Shown piece by piece: positions 34,184 to 42,132 of a stretch of 64,000 bases of DNA (position 1 is its first letter; each line of letters begins with the position of its first letter). The stretch covers positions 186,001 through 250,000 of the forward strand of contig CAWDTK010000013.1 of assembly GCA_963805255.1 (NCBI GenBank). Direction: 5' to 3'. A model generated the notes under the pieces. It was not told the DNA's origin and did not search any database. It saw only the letters and a program-made list of their open reading frames with translations. The translations under genes were made by a program, and so were the position numbers. The DNA comes from Bog-532 sp963805255 (GTDB lineage Bacteria; Actinomycetota; Actinomycetes; Streptosporangiales; Streptosporangiaceae).

Positions 34184-34990
34184 CTAGTACCAGCCGTCGG
34201 CCTGCTCGTGACTCCAGGCGCCGCACGGTGAGCCGTAGGTGTCCTTGATGTAGCCGAGGCCCCAGCGGACCTGGGTGGCCGCGTTCGTCTGCCAGTCCGG
34301 GCCTGCGCTGGCCATCTTCGACCCGGGCAGCGCCTGCGGAATTCCGTAGGCCCCGGTGGACGGGTTGCTTGCGGTCGCGCTCCAGCCGCTCTCGCCCGCC
34401 CACAACGGCTGCAGGCAGGAAATCTGGCTTGACGACCAGCCGAACGAGCCCAGCATGGCCGCCGCGATCGACTGGGCTGATCCCGATGCCGCTGGCGCGG
34501 CGGTGCTGGGCGCCTGCTGGCTGCTAGGCGCCTGCTGACTGGCCGTCTGGGCGGCCGTCTGCTGAACGGCCGTCTGCTGGGCAGGCGCCCGCTGGCTGGC
34601 CGTCTGCTGGCTGGATGACTGCTGGGCCGCCCGGCGTACGGCTTCCTGCTTGGCGGCGAGCCCGGCCTGCGCCTTGCGCTTCGCCGCCTGCGCGACGGCC
34701 GCCTCGTGAGCCGTCGCCTGCTGCTGCGCCAGCATGGTCAGGGCCTCGTGATCCGCGATCGCCCTGAGATGCTGCGCGGTCAGGTAATACTGCTGCGAGC
34801 TCTGATCGGCCGCCGTCTGGCCTGAGCGGGCGGTGATCGCGCTGAAAGCCGTCCCGGCTGGGGAGGACGGGGAACCGGGCGGCCAGGCCACCGCGGCTGC
34901 CGATGCGGCGGTGGCCAGGGTGAGTGCGCCTGCCGCCGCGATGATGATGAGCTTGTTCCGCTTCCGGGTGATGATCCGGTCCCGTGACAA
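34184..34990 (-). CDS. Secreted lysozyme-fold (transglycosylase/Rpf-like) protein 1
   Basis: The 268-residue protein has a basic start and signal or anchor helix (about 12-35), a coiled region with Gln/Ala-rich low complexity (about 60-180), and a C-terminal lysozyme-like domain. The domain has WAGESGWSATASNPSTGAYG (catalytic-type glutamate), IPQALPGSKMASAG and GLGYIKDTYG with a CxAW ending. Such proteins cleave peptidoglycan in growth or resuscitation. The start is TTG 34990 (TTGTCACGG), mirrored exactly in the paralogue downstream. A Crp-type site lies 220 bases upstream. Cysteines near the domain ends could form a disulfide. Confidence 0.85.
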   Translation of the reverse strand: MSRDRIITRKRNKLIIIAAAGALTLATAASAAAVAWPPGSPSSPAGTAFSAITARSGQTAADQSSQQYYLTAQHLRAIADHEALTMLAQQQATAHEAAVAQAAKRKAQAGLAAKQEAVRRAAQQSSSQQTASQRAPAQQTAVQQTAAQTASQQAPSSQQAPSTAAPAASGSAQSIAAAMLGSFGWSSSQISCLQPLWAGESGWSATASNPSTGAYGIPQALPGSKMASAGPDWQTNAATQVRWGLGYIKDTYGSPCGAWSHEQADGWY

Positions 34991-35615
34991 GATGACCCTT
35001 CGGTTGATCGCGCGCGCACTCGAGTGACGCGGTGCACGGCGTTCCTTCGCCTGTGACAGCCCTCGTCGCAGTGCTTGCGACCGGGCGATGGCTCATGGAC
35101 TTGGCGCGGGTCAGGGCACCAGGCCGCGCTGGGGGCGGCCATCGCACGAGCTAGGCGCTGACGAGCACCTACGATGCCGGAAAATCGGGAAAACAATGCC
35201 AGAATTGCGTGTGATATGAATCACATTACATCGTCAGCAGGCCACTCAATAGTCGTGAATATGGCCTCTGAGCTGGTCAAACACCATCCGGTGCCATCCC
35301 CGCTGACATTGCGAAAAAGTTACGGGAGTGCGGCGCAGGTCACGCTATCAAGCTGAATGTTGACTGAATATACCCCAAAGGTCACTTCTTAAATCTAATC
35401 GATAAATGCAATCGTCATGTCGTTATTAAACGGAAAGTAACGCCGCAGACCCGGCGGGTAATCTTACCGAATGATGACGTGATAGACGAAACATGGACAT
35501 GGTCCGCCGGAAGAAGCTATAAGGGCCTTTTTTGGCGTCGTCAGCACGGCATCGCGCCACTCGGGCAGGCGCAGGCCCCAGCGGTGGCCAAGCAAGCATC
35601 CGGGACGGCGCAGGC
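34991..35615. other. 625-bp region between two lysozyme-fold paralogues, with an A+T-rich core
   Basis: The region holds the leader and promoter of the minus-strand lysozyme gene, a Crp-type palindrome (35210-35225), and an A+T-rich core (about 35200-35480) unusual for this genome. A palindromic stem GGGCC..TTTTTTGGCG near 35523 could end the upstream paralogue. I see no gene. A c-di-AMP (ydaO) riboswitch was looked for and not recognised. Confidence 0.45.
35210..35225 (-). promoter_or_regulatory. Crp-type binding site upstream of lysozyme-fold gene 1
   Basis: TGTGATATGAATCACA matches the exact TGTGA-N6-TCACA consensus of Crp/FNR-family regulators. It is 220 bases upstream of the TTG start at 34990. 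In Mycobacterium, Crp (Rv3676) with this consensus controls rpfA, a related lysozyme-fold gene, so the match is functionally plausible. Confidence 0.7.
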
Positions 35616-36320
35616 TCAGTAGTAGTTGTTCGCCAGCTCGAAATTCCACGCCGCGCAGGGCGTCCCGTACATGTTCTTTATGTAGCCGAGGCCCCATTCG
35701 ATCTGCGTCGTCGGGTCGGTCTGCCAGTCTGCCCCCCCGGATGCCATCTTTGCTCCGGGCAGAGCCTGCGGAATGCCGTATGCGCCGCTGGGATTCTCCG
35801 CGTCATAGGACCAGCCGCTTTCCCGGTTCCACAAGCTCTGCAGGCAACTGAATTGCGACGTGGAAAATCCAAAGCCGGCCAGCAGGTTGTAGGCGATCGA
35901 CTGGGCCGTACCCGGATCGGGCGGTGCCACGGCAGGCGGCGCGCTACCGGTCGTGGCCCCCGGGGTTCCGCCGGAGGGCGAGGCTCCCGATGCCAAACTG
36001 CCCGCTGAAGACGCAGCTGAGGCCGGTGACGCCAGCTTCGGCCTGGCCACGACGGTCAGGGTGCGGGACGCCGCGCTCATGGCGATCATCTGCTGGCGTT
36101 CCTGCTCGAGCAGCGCGACCGTTTTGCTGTTAGGAATTGCCTCAATGGCTTCGGCGGCACCGGACGCCCCGGATGCCGAAGGGCCCATCAGCCAGGCGGC
36201 CACCGAAACGGCGGCCACCGCAATTGCCGCGACGCCAGCTGCCGGAAGGATGACTCCGCTGCGGCGCACAAAACGAGTGCTTCGCCGCGTACTGCGGGTC
36301 CCTGTCCGGTGTCGTGACAA
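35616..36320 (-). CDS. Secreted lysozyme-fold (transglycosylase/Rpf-like) protein 2
   Basis: The 234-residue paralogue of the neighbouring gene starts with a basic N-terminus and signal/anchor helix (about 20-46). A low-complexity spacer follows, then the C-terminal lysozyme-like domain with SLWNRESGWSYDAENPSGAY, IPQALPGAKMASGG and GLGYIKNMYGTPCAAWNF. I chose TTG 36320 (TTGTCACGACAC) because it has AAAGGA before it and matches the TTGTCACGG start of the paralogue; an upstream GTG at 36347 is less likely. A Crp-type site is centred about 266 bases upstream. Confidence 0.85.
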   Translation of the reverse strand: MSRHRTGTRSTRRSTRFVRRSGVILPAAGVAAIAVAAVSVAAWLMGPSASGASGAAEAIEAIPNSKTVALLEQERQQMIAMSAASRTLTVVARPKLASPASAASSAGSLASGASPSGGTPGATTGSAPPAVAPPDPGTAQSIAYNLLAGFGFSTSQFSCLQSLWNRESGWSYDAENPSGAYGIPQALPGAKMASGGADWQTDPTTQIEWGLGYIKNMYGTPCAAWNFELANNYY

Positions 36321-36776
36321 GGCAATCCTTTCGCCGGCCACGCGCACCGAACGGGACTGCCGGGCGCATCGACCGCTGTGGCTAACTCACGGGCAGCGAT
36401 TCTCCGGTTAGCACCTCACCTGCCCGGGCCGTCGCGAATTGCGAATGCTGCACATATATTGGCCGTATCGGGCCCTGCTGTAAGGGGCAATCACCGTTGG
36501 CGACCCACACTGCCAGAAAAGGGGGGAGGGTCCGCAACCGATTCGCCAAGGTTGAGCCGGCGGGTTGACCACGTGTGCTGTGATATTGATCACATTTTAC
36601 TGCGAGTGTTTTCGTTACGACGAATCGCGATATCTCGCCCTTGCCCGGCCCACCTGGCACACCGGGCGGGGCGGCCTGCGGTTGCTACAGTGCGGGAAGG
36701 TCCGCTGACTGCCGGCCGGAACCGTAGCCAGGCGACCCCATGACTGGGCAGCCCCTTGACAGAGAGGTCAGACCGG
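36321..36776. other. 456-bp divergent promoter region
   Basis: The region separates the minus-strand lysozyme-fold gene from the plus-strand glycosyltransferase-like gene. It contains the Crp-type site at 36579-36594, a long potential 5' leader for the lysozyme gene, and the SD GAGAGG at 36762. No gene is supported. Leader structure may be relevant but I could not match a known riboswitch. Confidence 0.45.
36579..36594 (-). promoter_or_regulatory. Crp-type binding site upstream of lysozyme-fold gene 2
   Basis: TGTGATATTGATCACA is an exact TGTGA-N6-TCACA match. It lies 259 bases before the TTG start at 36320, and could also act on the divergent gene at 36777. Together with the site at 35210-35225 it suggests shared Crp/cAMP-type control of both paralogues. 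Confidence 0.72.
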
Positions 36777-38072
36777 GTGACCGAGCATGCCGTGAGCGGC
36801 CGCCACCCGGTGGACGGGCCACGCGCCCCCCGTAACTGGCTCGCCCGGAACTGGCACTTCGTGCTTCTCTCGCTGTGGACGATCGGCTGGTACGCCGATA
36901 CGGCACCGGGCGGGGGCATCGCCTGGGTTTTCTTCCGGAACGGCACGGCCGCGCTGTTCGGCGAGCCGGGCTCGTTCCGCCCGCCCGGCGGCCTGCACCT
37001 GTACGCCAGCAATCCCGGCCTGCAGATCGGGCCGCTGTCGTTCGCCGTCGCCGAGGTCCTGCGGCACCTTGGGCCCGGCAGCGGCATCGCCGTCGCCGAG
37101 ATACTGCTCACCGCCGCCGGGGTCGTGCTCGTCGCGGCCATCGAGAGCCTCGCCGACACGGCCCGGCCGGAACTGCGGGACCGGCCCATGGCCTTGCGGC
37201 TGACCGTGCTCGTGGGCGGCGCGGCCTTCCTCGTCGCCTGGGTCGATCTGGCGGTCGGGTACCTGCACCTAGATGATGGGCTCGCGCTGATACTGGCGGT
37301 CCTGGCGGTGCGCGCGGCCGTCGCCCGCCGGCCGGTGCTGGCGGGCGTGTGCGTCGGCCTCGCCACGGACGCCAAACCCTGGGCTCTGGTCTTCCTGGCC
37401 ATCGTGCTCCTGCTGCCGGCCCGGGACTTCTGGCGTGCCGCCGTGGCCGCCCTGGCGGTGATCGCCGCGGCATGGCTGCCCTTCTACGTCGCCGATTCCG
37501 GCACGATGACCGCGGCGCACTACACCATCCGCAACCTGCCCACGTCGGCACTGCGCGCGCTCGGCGTCATCACCGCGCGGACCCCGTCCTGGGACAGGCC
37601 GGCGCAGGTCCTGCTGGGCTGGGCGCTGGGCGCGGCGGCGGTGTGGCGCCGCCGGTGGCCCGCGGTCATCCTGCTGGCCGTCGGCGCCCGGATCGCGCTG
37701 GACCCCGGGGTGCACGGCTACTACACGGCCGGGGTCATGGTGGGCGCGCTGATCTGGGACACCATTGGCGCCCGGCGGCCCTGGCCGGTCTGGTCGCTCC
37801 TTTCGATACTCGCGCTGAGCGGTATCCCGGTCGTGACACGCGCCCCGCAGGTTCTGGGCGACGCGCGGCTGGCTATCGTCGTGGCGTTCACGGCCGCGCT
37901 GCTGCTGGGGCCGTCCCGCTGGGTCTGGCAGACCCGGGCCGGGCCGAGGCAGCCGCCGGCGGGGTCACCGTCCGATCCGGCCCGGCCCGGTGCCCCGCCT
38001 GAATCGGCGGTGCCCGCCCCCCGGCCTGCCCCGGCCGCGGCGGGAGACCAGCGAAAGGGCGCCGATGGATGA
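36777..38072 (+). CDS. Polytopic membrane protein, GT-C/GT87-like glycosyltransferase
   Basis: The 431-residue protein has roughly ten hydrophobic helices, DTAPGGGIAWVFFRNGTAA in the first luminal loop and a conserved GLATDAKPWAL segment. The latter resembles the GT87 (DUF2029) polyprenyl-phosphate mannosyltransferases of actinomycetes. The tail (about 395-431) is Pro/Ala-rich. GTG 36777 is preceded by GAGAGG at nine bases. It overlaps the following CoA-transferase by eight bases, so the two are cotranscribed although functionally unrelated. The enzyme family is likely but not certain. Confidence 0.7.
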   Translation: MTEHAVSGRHPVDGPRAPRNWLARNWHFVLLSLWTIGWYADTAPGGGIAWVFFRNGTAALFGEPGSFRPPGGLHLYASNPGLQIGPLSFAVAEVLRHLGPGSGIAVAEILLTAAGVVLVAAIESLADTARPELRDRPMALRLTVLVGGAAFLVAWVDLAVGYLHLDDGLALILAVLAVRAAVARRPVLAGVCVGLATDAKPWALVFLAIVLLLPARDFWRAAVAALAVIAAAWLPFYVADSGTMTAAHYTIRNLPTSALRALGVITARTPSWDRPAQVLLGWALGAAAVWRRRWPAVILLAVGARIALDPGVHGYYTAGVMVGALIWDTIGARRPWPVWSLLSILALSGIPVVTRAPQVLGDARLAIVVAFTAALLLGPSRWVWQTRAGPRQPPAGSPSDPARPGAPPESAVPAPRPAPAAAGDQRKGADG

Positions 38073-39255
38073 GCTCAGCCAGCCGGAGGGGAACGGCGCC
38101 CTCCCGCTGCGCGACATCCTGGTCGTCGCGCTGGAACAGGCGGTCGCGGCCCCCTTTGCCACCCGCCAGCTCGCCGACCTCGGGGCGCGCGTCATCAAGG
38201 TGGAGCGGCGTGGCACCGGGGATTTCGCGCGCGGGTACGACCGCGCGGTGAACGGCCAGTCGAGTTACTTCGTGTGGCTGAACCGGGGAAAGGAAAGCAT
38301 CGAGCTCGACATCAAGGACGACGGCGACCGTGCGGTGCTGTCCCTCCTGCTGAGCCACGCGGATGTGTTCGTGCAGAACCTCGCGCCTGGCGCGGCGGAC
38401 CGGCTCGGCCTGGGCGGCGAGGTGCTCCGGGCCCGCCACCCCGCCCTGATTACCTGCTCGATATCCGGCTACGGCGCTGAGGGCCCCTACCGGCGCAAGA
38501 AGGCCTATGACCTGCTGGTGCAGTGTGAGGCCGGCCTGCTGTCGGTCACCGGCAGTCCCGACGCCCCGGCTAAGGCGGGCATTTCAGTGGCCGACATCGC
38601 GGCTGGCATGTACGCCTACAGCGGCATCCTGGCCGCGCTTTATGAGCGGGAACGCACCGGCCGCGGGATCAGCGTCGACGTGTCGCTGCTGGAGGCGCTC
38701 GGCGAGTGGATGAGCCAGCCGGTCTACTTCACCAGCAACGGCGAGCACCCGGCGCGGCGGACCGGAGCCCGGCACACGTCCATCTCCCCCTACGGCCCCT
38801 ACGCCGCCGCCGGCGGAGGCCAGGTGTTCATCGGTGTGCAGAACGAGCGCGAATGGGCCGTGCTCTGCCGGCAGATCCTGAACCGCCCGGAACTGATCAC
38901 CGATGAGCGGTTCGCCACCAACCCCGACCGCGTGGCGCATGATCGTGAGCTGACCGCCATCATCGAGCACGCCCTGTCCGGGATCGCGCCCGGCCGGCTC
39001 ACCGCGCTGCTGGACGAGGCGGGCATCGCCAACGCGCGGCTGCGCACCCCGCAGGAGTTCGCCGCCCACCCGCAGCTCGCGGCGCGGCACCGGTGGCGGG
39101 AGGTGGATACCCCCGGCGGCCCCATCCGGGCGATGCTCCCGCCGGTGAGCGTGCCCGGCCGGGAGGCCGCCATGGGCGCGGTCCCGGCCGTCGGCGAGCA
39201 CTCCGCGGCCATCCGGGCCGAACTGGGGCTGCCCCCCGATCCGGCGAAATCATGA
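38065..39255 (+). CDS. CaiB/BaiF-family CoA-transferase (family III)
   Basis: The 396-residue protein has class III motifs: VALEQAVAAPFATRQLADLGARVIKVER, SSYFVWLNRGKESIELD, YDLLVQCEAGLLSVTG (aspartate of the catalytic YD) and VADIAAGMYAYSGILAAL. These enzymes move CoA between carboxylic acids, for example formyl- or succinyl-CoA donors. ATG 38065 (GCGAAAGGG upstream) overlaps the preceding gene by eight bases. The substrate is unknown, with no adjacent acyl-CoA genes. Confidence 0.88.
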   Translation: MDELSQPEGNGALPLRDILVVALEQAVAAPFATRQLADLGARVIKVERRGTGDFARGYDRAVNGQSSYFVWLNRGKESIELDIKDDGDRAVLSLLLSHADVFVQNLAPGAADRLGLGGEVLRARHPALITCSISGYGAEGPYRRKKAYDLLVQCEAGLLSVTGSPDAPAKAGISVADIAAGMYAYSGILAALYERERTGRGISVDVSLLEALGEWMSQPVYFTSNGEHPARRTGARHTSISPYGPYAAAGGGQVFIGVQNEREWAVLCRQILNRPELITDERFATNPDRVAHDRELTAIIEHALSGIAPGRLTALLDEAGIANARLRTPQEFAAHPQLAARHRWREVDTPGGPIRAMLPPVSVPGREAAMGAVPAVGEHSAAIRAELGLPPDPAKS

Positions 39256-39330
39256 CAACGACGTGCCGGAAGCGCGGCAGGCCATGACGGCCGGGCATGA
39301 CGGCCCGGCCGGTAGCCCGCCCTGCGGGGG

Positions 39331-39690
39331 CGGGACGCCGGCCACGTCTTCTTGCCAGGGCTTGCGGCGGCCCTGGATGCCCAGGACGAGCGGAACGGCC
39401 AGCTCACCAACGCGGTACGGCACGCCGCCCGGGCCGGCGACTGGCAGCTCGCCTCCGGTATCGTCATCGACGGGCTGGCGATCAGCGAGATCATCGAGCC
39501 GCGGGTCGGCCTGTCCCTGGCCGGCGAGTTCGGGGGCATGCCGCACGCCCGAGACTGGACCCGGCCTGAGCCGCACCTGGTGTCCGCCGCCGTCGCGTTG
39601 TCCGCTGGCCGGCATGAATCTTCCGCCGCCGCGCTGGAAGCCGCAGAAGGTCACATCCACGTCCTGCCGCCTGATCGCGATTACGGCAAT
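39331..39690 (+). pseudogene. LuxR/MalT-type regulator fragment
   Basis: The frame reads like the TPR/helical middle of large LuxR (LAL/MalT) regulators: NAVRHAARAGDWQLASGIVI, DGLAISEIIEPRVGLSLAGE, FGGMPHARDWTRPEPHLVSA and ALEAAEG. The N-terminal ATPase and C-terminal helix-turn-helix are absent, and a stop precedes the frame. It ends near a perfect inverted repeat just left of the IS element. It is a remnant of a larger regulator lost before or with the IS insertion. Confidence 0.7.
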
Positions 39691-39719
39691 GGGCGCGCGC
39701 GAGGCGCGCGCCCATTGCC
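39685..39719. repeat. Perfect 16-bp inverted repeat with 3-base loop
   Basis: GGCAATGGGCGCGCGC, then GAG, then GCGCGCGCCCATTGCC. It lies at the end of the LuxR remnant and 34 bases before the IS. It is a very stable hairpin in either strand and possibly a terminator. Confidence 0.75.
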
Positions 39720-39753
39720 ATGTTGCCGCCATATCCGGCGGCGTTCAGCCTAG

Positions 39754-41768
39754 GACGGCACTGAATAACTCGCGAACCCTGATGGGCGTGTTTTGCCGGC
39801 ATCGTGTTCGATTCCCTGGGAGAATCGTGCCATGCAGGGGATGACGCGACCGGACCGGGACTTGTGGGACGCGGGCGAGGTCACCGGGCACTTGGTGCCG
39901 CCGGGCAGCGTGTTCGCGTTCCTGGCCGAGCACCGCACCGAGCTGTTCCCCGACAGCTTCACCGCGGACTTGTTCCCGTCGCGGACCGGGCGCCCGTCGC
40001 TGCCGGCGGACCTGGTCGGGTCGGTGCTAGTGCTCAAGGAGCTGTATGACCTGTCGGACACCCAGACCGCGGACGCGCTGAAGTTCGACATCCGGTGGAA
40101 GGTGGCCTGCGGCCGGTCGCTGCTGCAGATGAGCTTCGACCCGTCGGCGCTGGTGTACTGGCGCAAGCGCATCGCGAAGTCGAAGCGCCCGGACCGGGTG
40201 TTCGACGCGATGGCGGCGGTGATCGCGGAGACGGGGCTGCTGCGGGGCCGGCGGAAGCGGTGCGTGGACTCGACGGTTTTCGACGACGCGGTGGCCACGA
40301 TGGATACTGTGTGCCAGCTGATGGCCGCGATGCGGAAAGTGGCGCGGGTGGTGCCCGGTGCCGCCGCGGTGATCGTCGGCGTGTGCCAGCTGGACTACTC
40401 CAGGCCGGGCAAGCCTGACATCGACTGGGACGACCCGGCTGCCAAGGAGCAGCTGGTATCGGATCTGGTGAATGACGCGCTGGCGGTGCTGGCGGAGCTC
40501 ACCGGGGAGGGCGCGCCGGAGCGGGACGCCGCCGCGGCGGACGCGCTGGGCCTGCTGGCGCTGGTGGCGGGGCAGGACGTGGAGCCGGCTGGGGGGTCGG
40601 ACGGGACGGACGGGCGGTGGCGGATCGCCCGGAAGGTCGCCCCGGACCGGGTGATCTCGACGGTGGACCGCGAGGCCCGGCACACCCGGAAGTGCAAGTC
40701 CAAGCGGCGCGACGGGTTCCGGGGGCATGTGGCCGCCGAGCCGGAGTCTGGGCTGATCACCGACTGCGAGATGACGATGGCCGCCGGGCCGGGCAGCACG
40801 GACGCGGAGAACGGCGTCAAGATGGCCTGCCGCGACCGGTTTCATGGTGACAGTGCGAGCGCCGGTGACGGCGGGGATGACGCTGCCAGCGCCGGGCAGG
40901 GCGCGGATGCCGGCCCTGCGGCGGCGCAGCCGGGGCCGGGCACGGCCGCCGGGCCGGAGCCTGAAGCGCATCCGGAACCGGGACCTGAGCCTCAGCCGGA
41001 ACCGGAGCGGGAGGGCACGGGTGAGCAAGGCCGGGCGGATGACCTGGAGGTTTACGGCGATTCCGCCTACGGCAGCGGGGAGGCCCGCGCCGCCTACCGC
41101 GACGCCGGGCATGACACCGTCATCAAGCCGAAGCCGCTGCGGCCGGCCGTGCCCGGCGGGTTCACCCTCGACGACTTCACCATCAGCGAGGACGACGGCA
41201 CGGTCACCTGCCCGGCCGGGATCACCCGGCCGATGAGCCCCGCCCGGACCGTGACCTTCGGCGCCGCGTGCGCGGGCTGCCCGCTGCGCGAGCGGTGCAC
41301 CACCGCCAGGGATGGCCGCTCCATGACCATCCACCCGCACGAGGGCCTGCTGCGCGCCGCCCGCGCCCAGTCCCGGACGGCGGAATTCAGGCAGGCCTAC
41401 CCCACCCGGTCAATGATCGAGCGGGTCATCGCCTGGACCGCCACCCAGAACGGCCGCCGGGTCAAGCTCCGCTACATCGGCACCGCCAAAAACGACGCCT
41501 GGCTGCACAACCGGTGCGCCGCACTCAACCTGCGCACCCTGCTGCGGCACGGCCTGACCCGCTCCGGCGGGGCGTGGGTGCTGACCTGACCAGCCAGCAC
41601 ACCCCGGCCCGCCCTGGCGGCAGCCCCTGCGGCCCCCTCCGCGGTTTCTGCTGCCGCGCCGCAGCCGCCCGGCCCGCCGCGCGGCGGGCCAGCGGAAGGT
41701 TGCGGGCACCGGAGCCCGGCCAGCCGGCCACCAGGCCGTCCGCCCGATCCGGGTTGTTCAGTGGCGTC
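39754..41768 (+). mobile_element. IS1182-type insertion sequence, complete
   Basis: The 2,015-bp element carries one transposase gene and 18-bp terminal inverted repeats: GACGGCACTGAATAACTC (39754-39771) and, as reverse complement of 41751-41768, GACGCCACTGAACAACCC (three mismatches). It is flanked by CTAG on both sides (39750-39753, 41769-41772), consistent with a 4-bp target duplication. The transposase is intact. The left flank is a LuxR remnant; the right end supplies the stop codon of the minus-strand REC gene. Confidence 0.85.
39832..41589 (+). CDS. IS1182-family DDE transposase
   Basis: The 585-residue protein has an N-terminal DUF772-like helical domain (LADLFPSRTGRPSLPADLVG type) and the conserved R-x-S start of the DDE domain. 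The catalytic acidic residues are in CVDSTVFDD and EVYGDSAYGSGEA. A C-terminal region follows with cysteines (CAGCPLRERC) and YPTRSMIERVIAWTATQNGR. A Pro/Glu-rich insert (about residues 345-400) splits the DDE domain. ATG 39832 is used; there is no strong ribosome-binding site. No frameshift is seen, so the element may be active. Confidence 0.9.
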   Translation: MQGMTRPDRDLWDAGEVTGHLVPPGSVFAFLAEHRTELFPDSFTADLFPSRTGRPSLPADLVGSVLVLKELYDLSDTQTADALKFDIRWKVACGRSLLQMSFDPSALVYWRKRIAKSKRPDRVFDAMAAVIAETGLLRGRRKRCVDSTVFDDAVATMDTVCQLMAAMRKVARVVPGAAAVIVGVCQLDYSRPGKPDIDWDDPAAKEQLVSDLVNDALAVLAELTGEGAPERDAAAADALGLLALVAGQDVEPAGGSDGTDGRWRIARKVAPDRVISTVDREARHTRKCKSKRRDGFRGHVAAEPESGLITDCEMTMAAGPGSTDAENGVKMACRDRFHGDSASAGDGGDDAASAGQGADAGPAAAQPGPGTAAGPEPEAHPEPGPEPQPEPEREGTGEQGRADDLEVYGDSAYGSGEARAAYRDAGHDTVIKPKPLRPAVPGGFTLDDFTISEDDGTVTCPAGITRPMSPARTVTFGAACAGCPLRERCTTARDGRSMTIHPHEGLLRAARAQSRTAEFRQAYPTRSMIERVIAWTATQNGRRVKLRYIGTAKNDAWLHNRCAALNLRTLLRHGLTRSGGAWVLT

Positions 41769-42132
41769 CTAGGTAGCGTCCGATTATGGTCAGGAGCTGG
41801 TGAATGTCGAACGGCTTGGCCACGAAATCCGCGGCACCGGCCGCGAGGAGCTCATTGACCGTCGCCCGGCTGGAGTCGCCGCTGAGGATGACCACCGGGA
41901 TCGCGGCGGTCGCTGGCGTGGAGGCGAGCCGTCGCAGGACCTGCTTGCCGTTGGCGTCAGGAAGGCGGTTGTCGAGCAGGATGAGTGCGGGCTGGTTGCC
42001 GATCGCCGCACTGACGCCGTCGCAGCCGGTCATGGCCGTACGCAGCTGGATGCCCGGGTGGCGGCTGAGCAGGCGCTGGACGAGGAGGAGGTTGTCCTGG
42101 TTGTCGTCGATGTACAGCACGACGCCGTTCAT
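41758..42132 (-). CDS. Single-domain response regulator (REC only)
   Basis: The 124-residue receiver domain has acidic pocket D9-D10, phosphoacceptor Asp54 in LILLDNRLP, Ser in VILSGD, and Lys in VAKPFD. It has no output domain and is probably phosphorylated by the hybrid kinase immediately upstream, with which it overlaps by four bases. The last codons (..YLGRH then TGA) cross the CTAG target site into the IS inverted repeat, so the IS provides the final residues and the stop. The original C-terminus was probably only slightly different. Confidence 0.85.
   Translation of the reverse strand: MNGVVLYIDDNQDNLLLVQRLLSRHPGIQLRTAMTGCDGVSAAIGNQPALILLDNRLPDANGKQVLRRLASTPATAAIPVVILSGDSSRATVNELLAAGAADFVAKPFDIHQLLTIIGRYLGRH

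Noticed and set aside
34991..35209. Possible c-di-AMP (ydaO/yuaA) riboswitch before the lysozyme-fold genes
   Set aside because: The conserved blocks expected of that riboswitch (such as the terminal CAGCTAACC-type block) were not found; the leaders only show G+C-rich stems. I left this as an open leader question instead.
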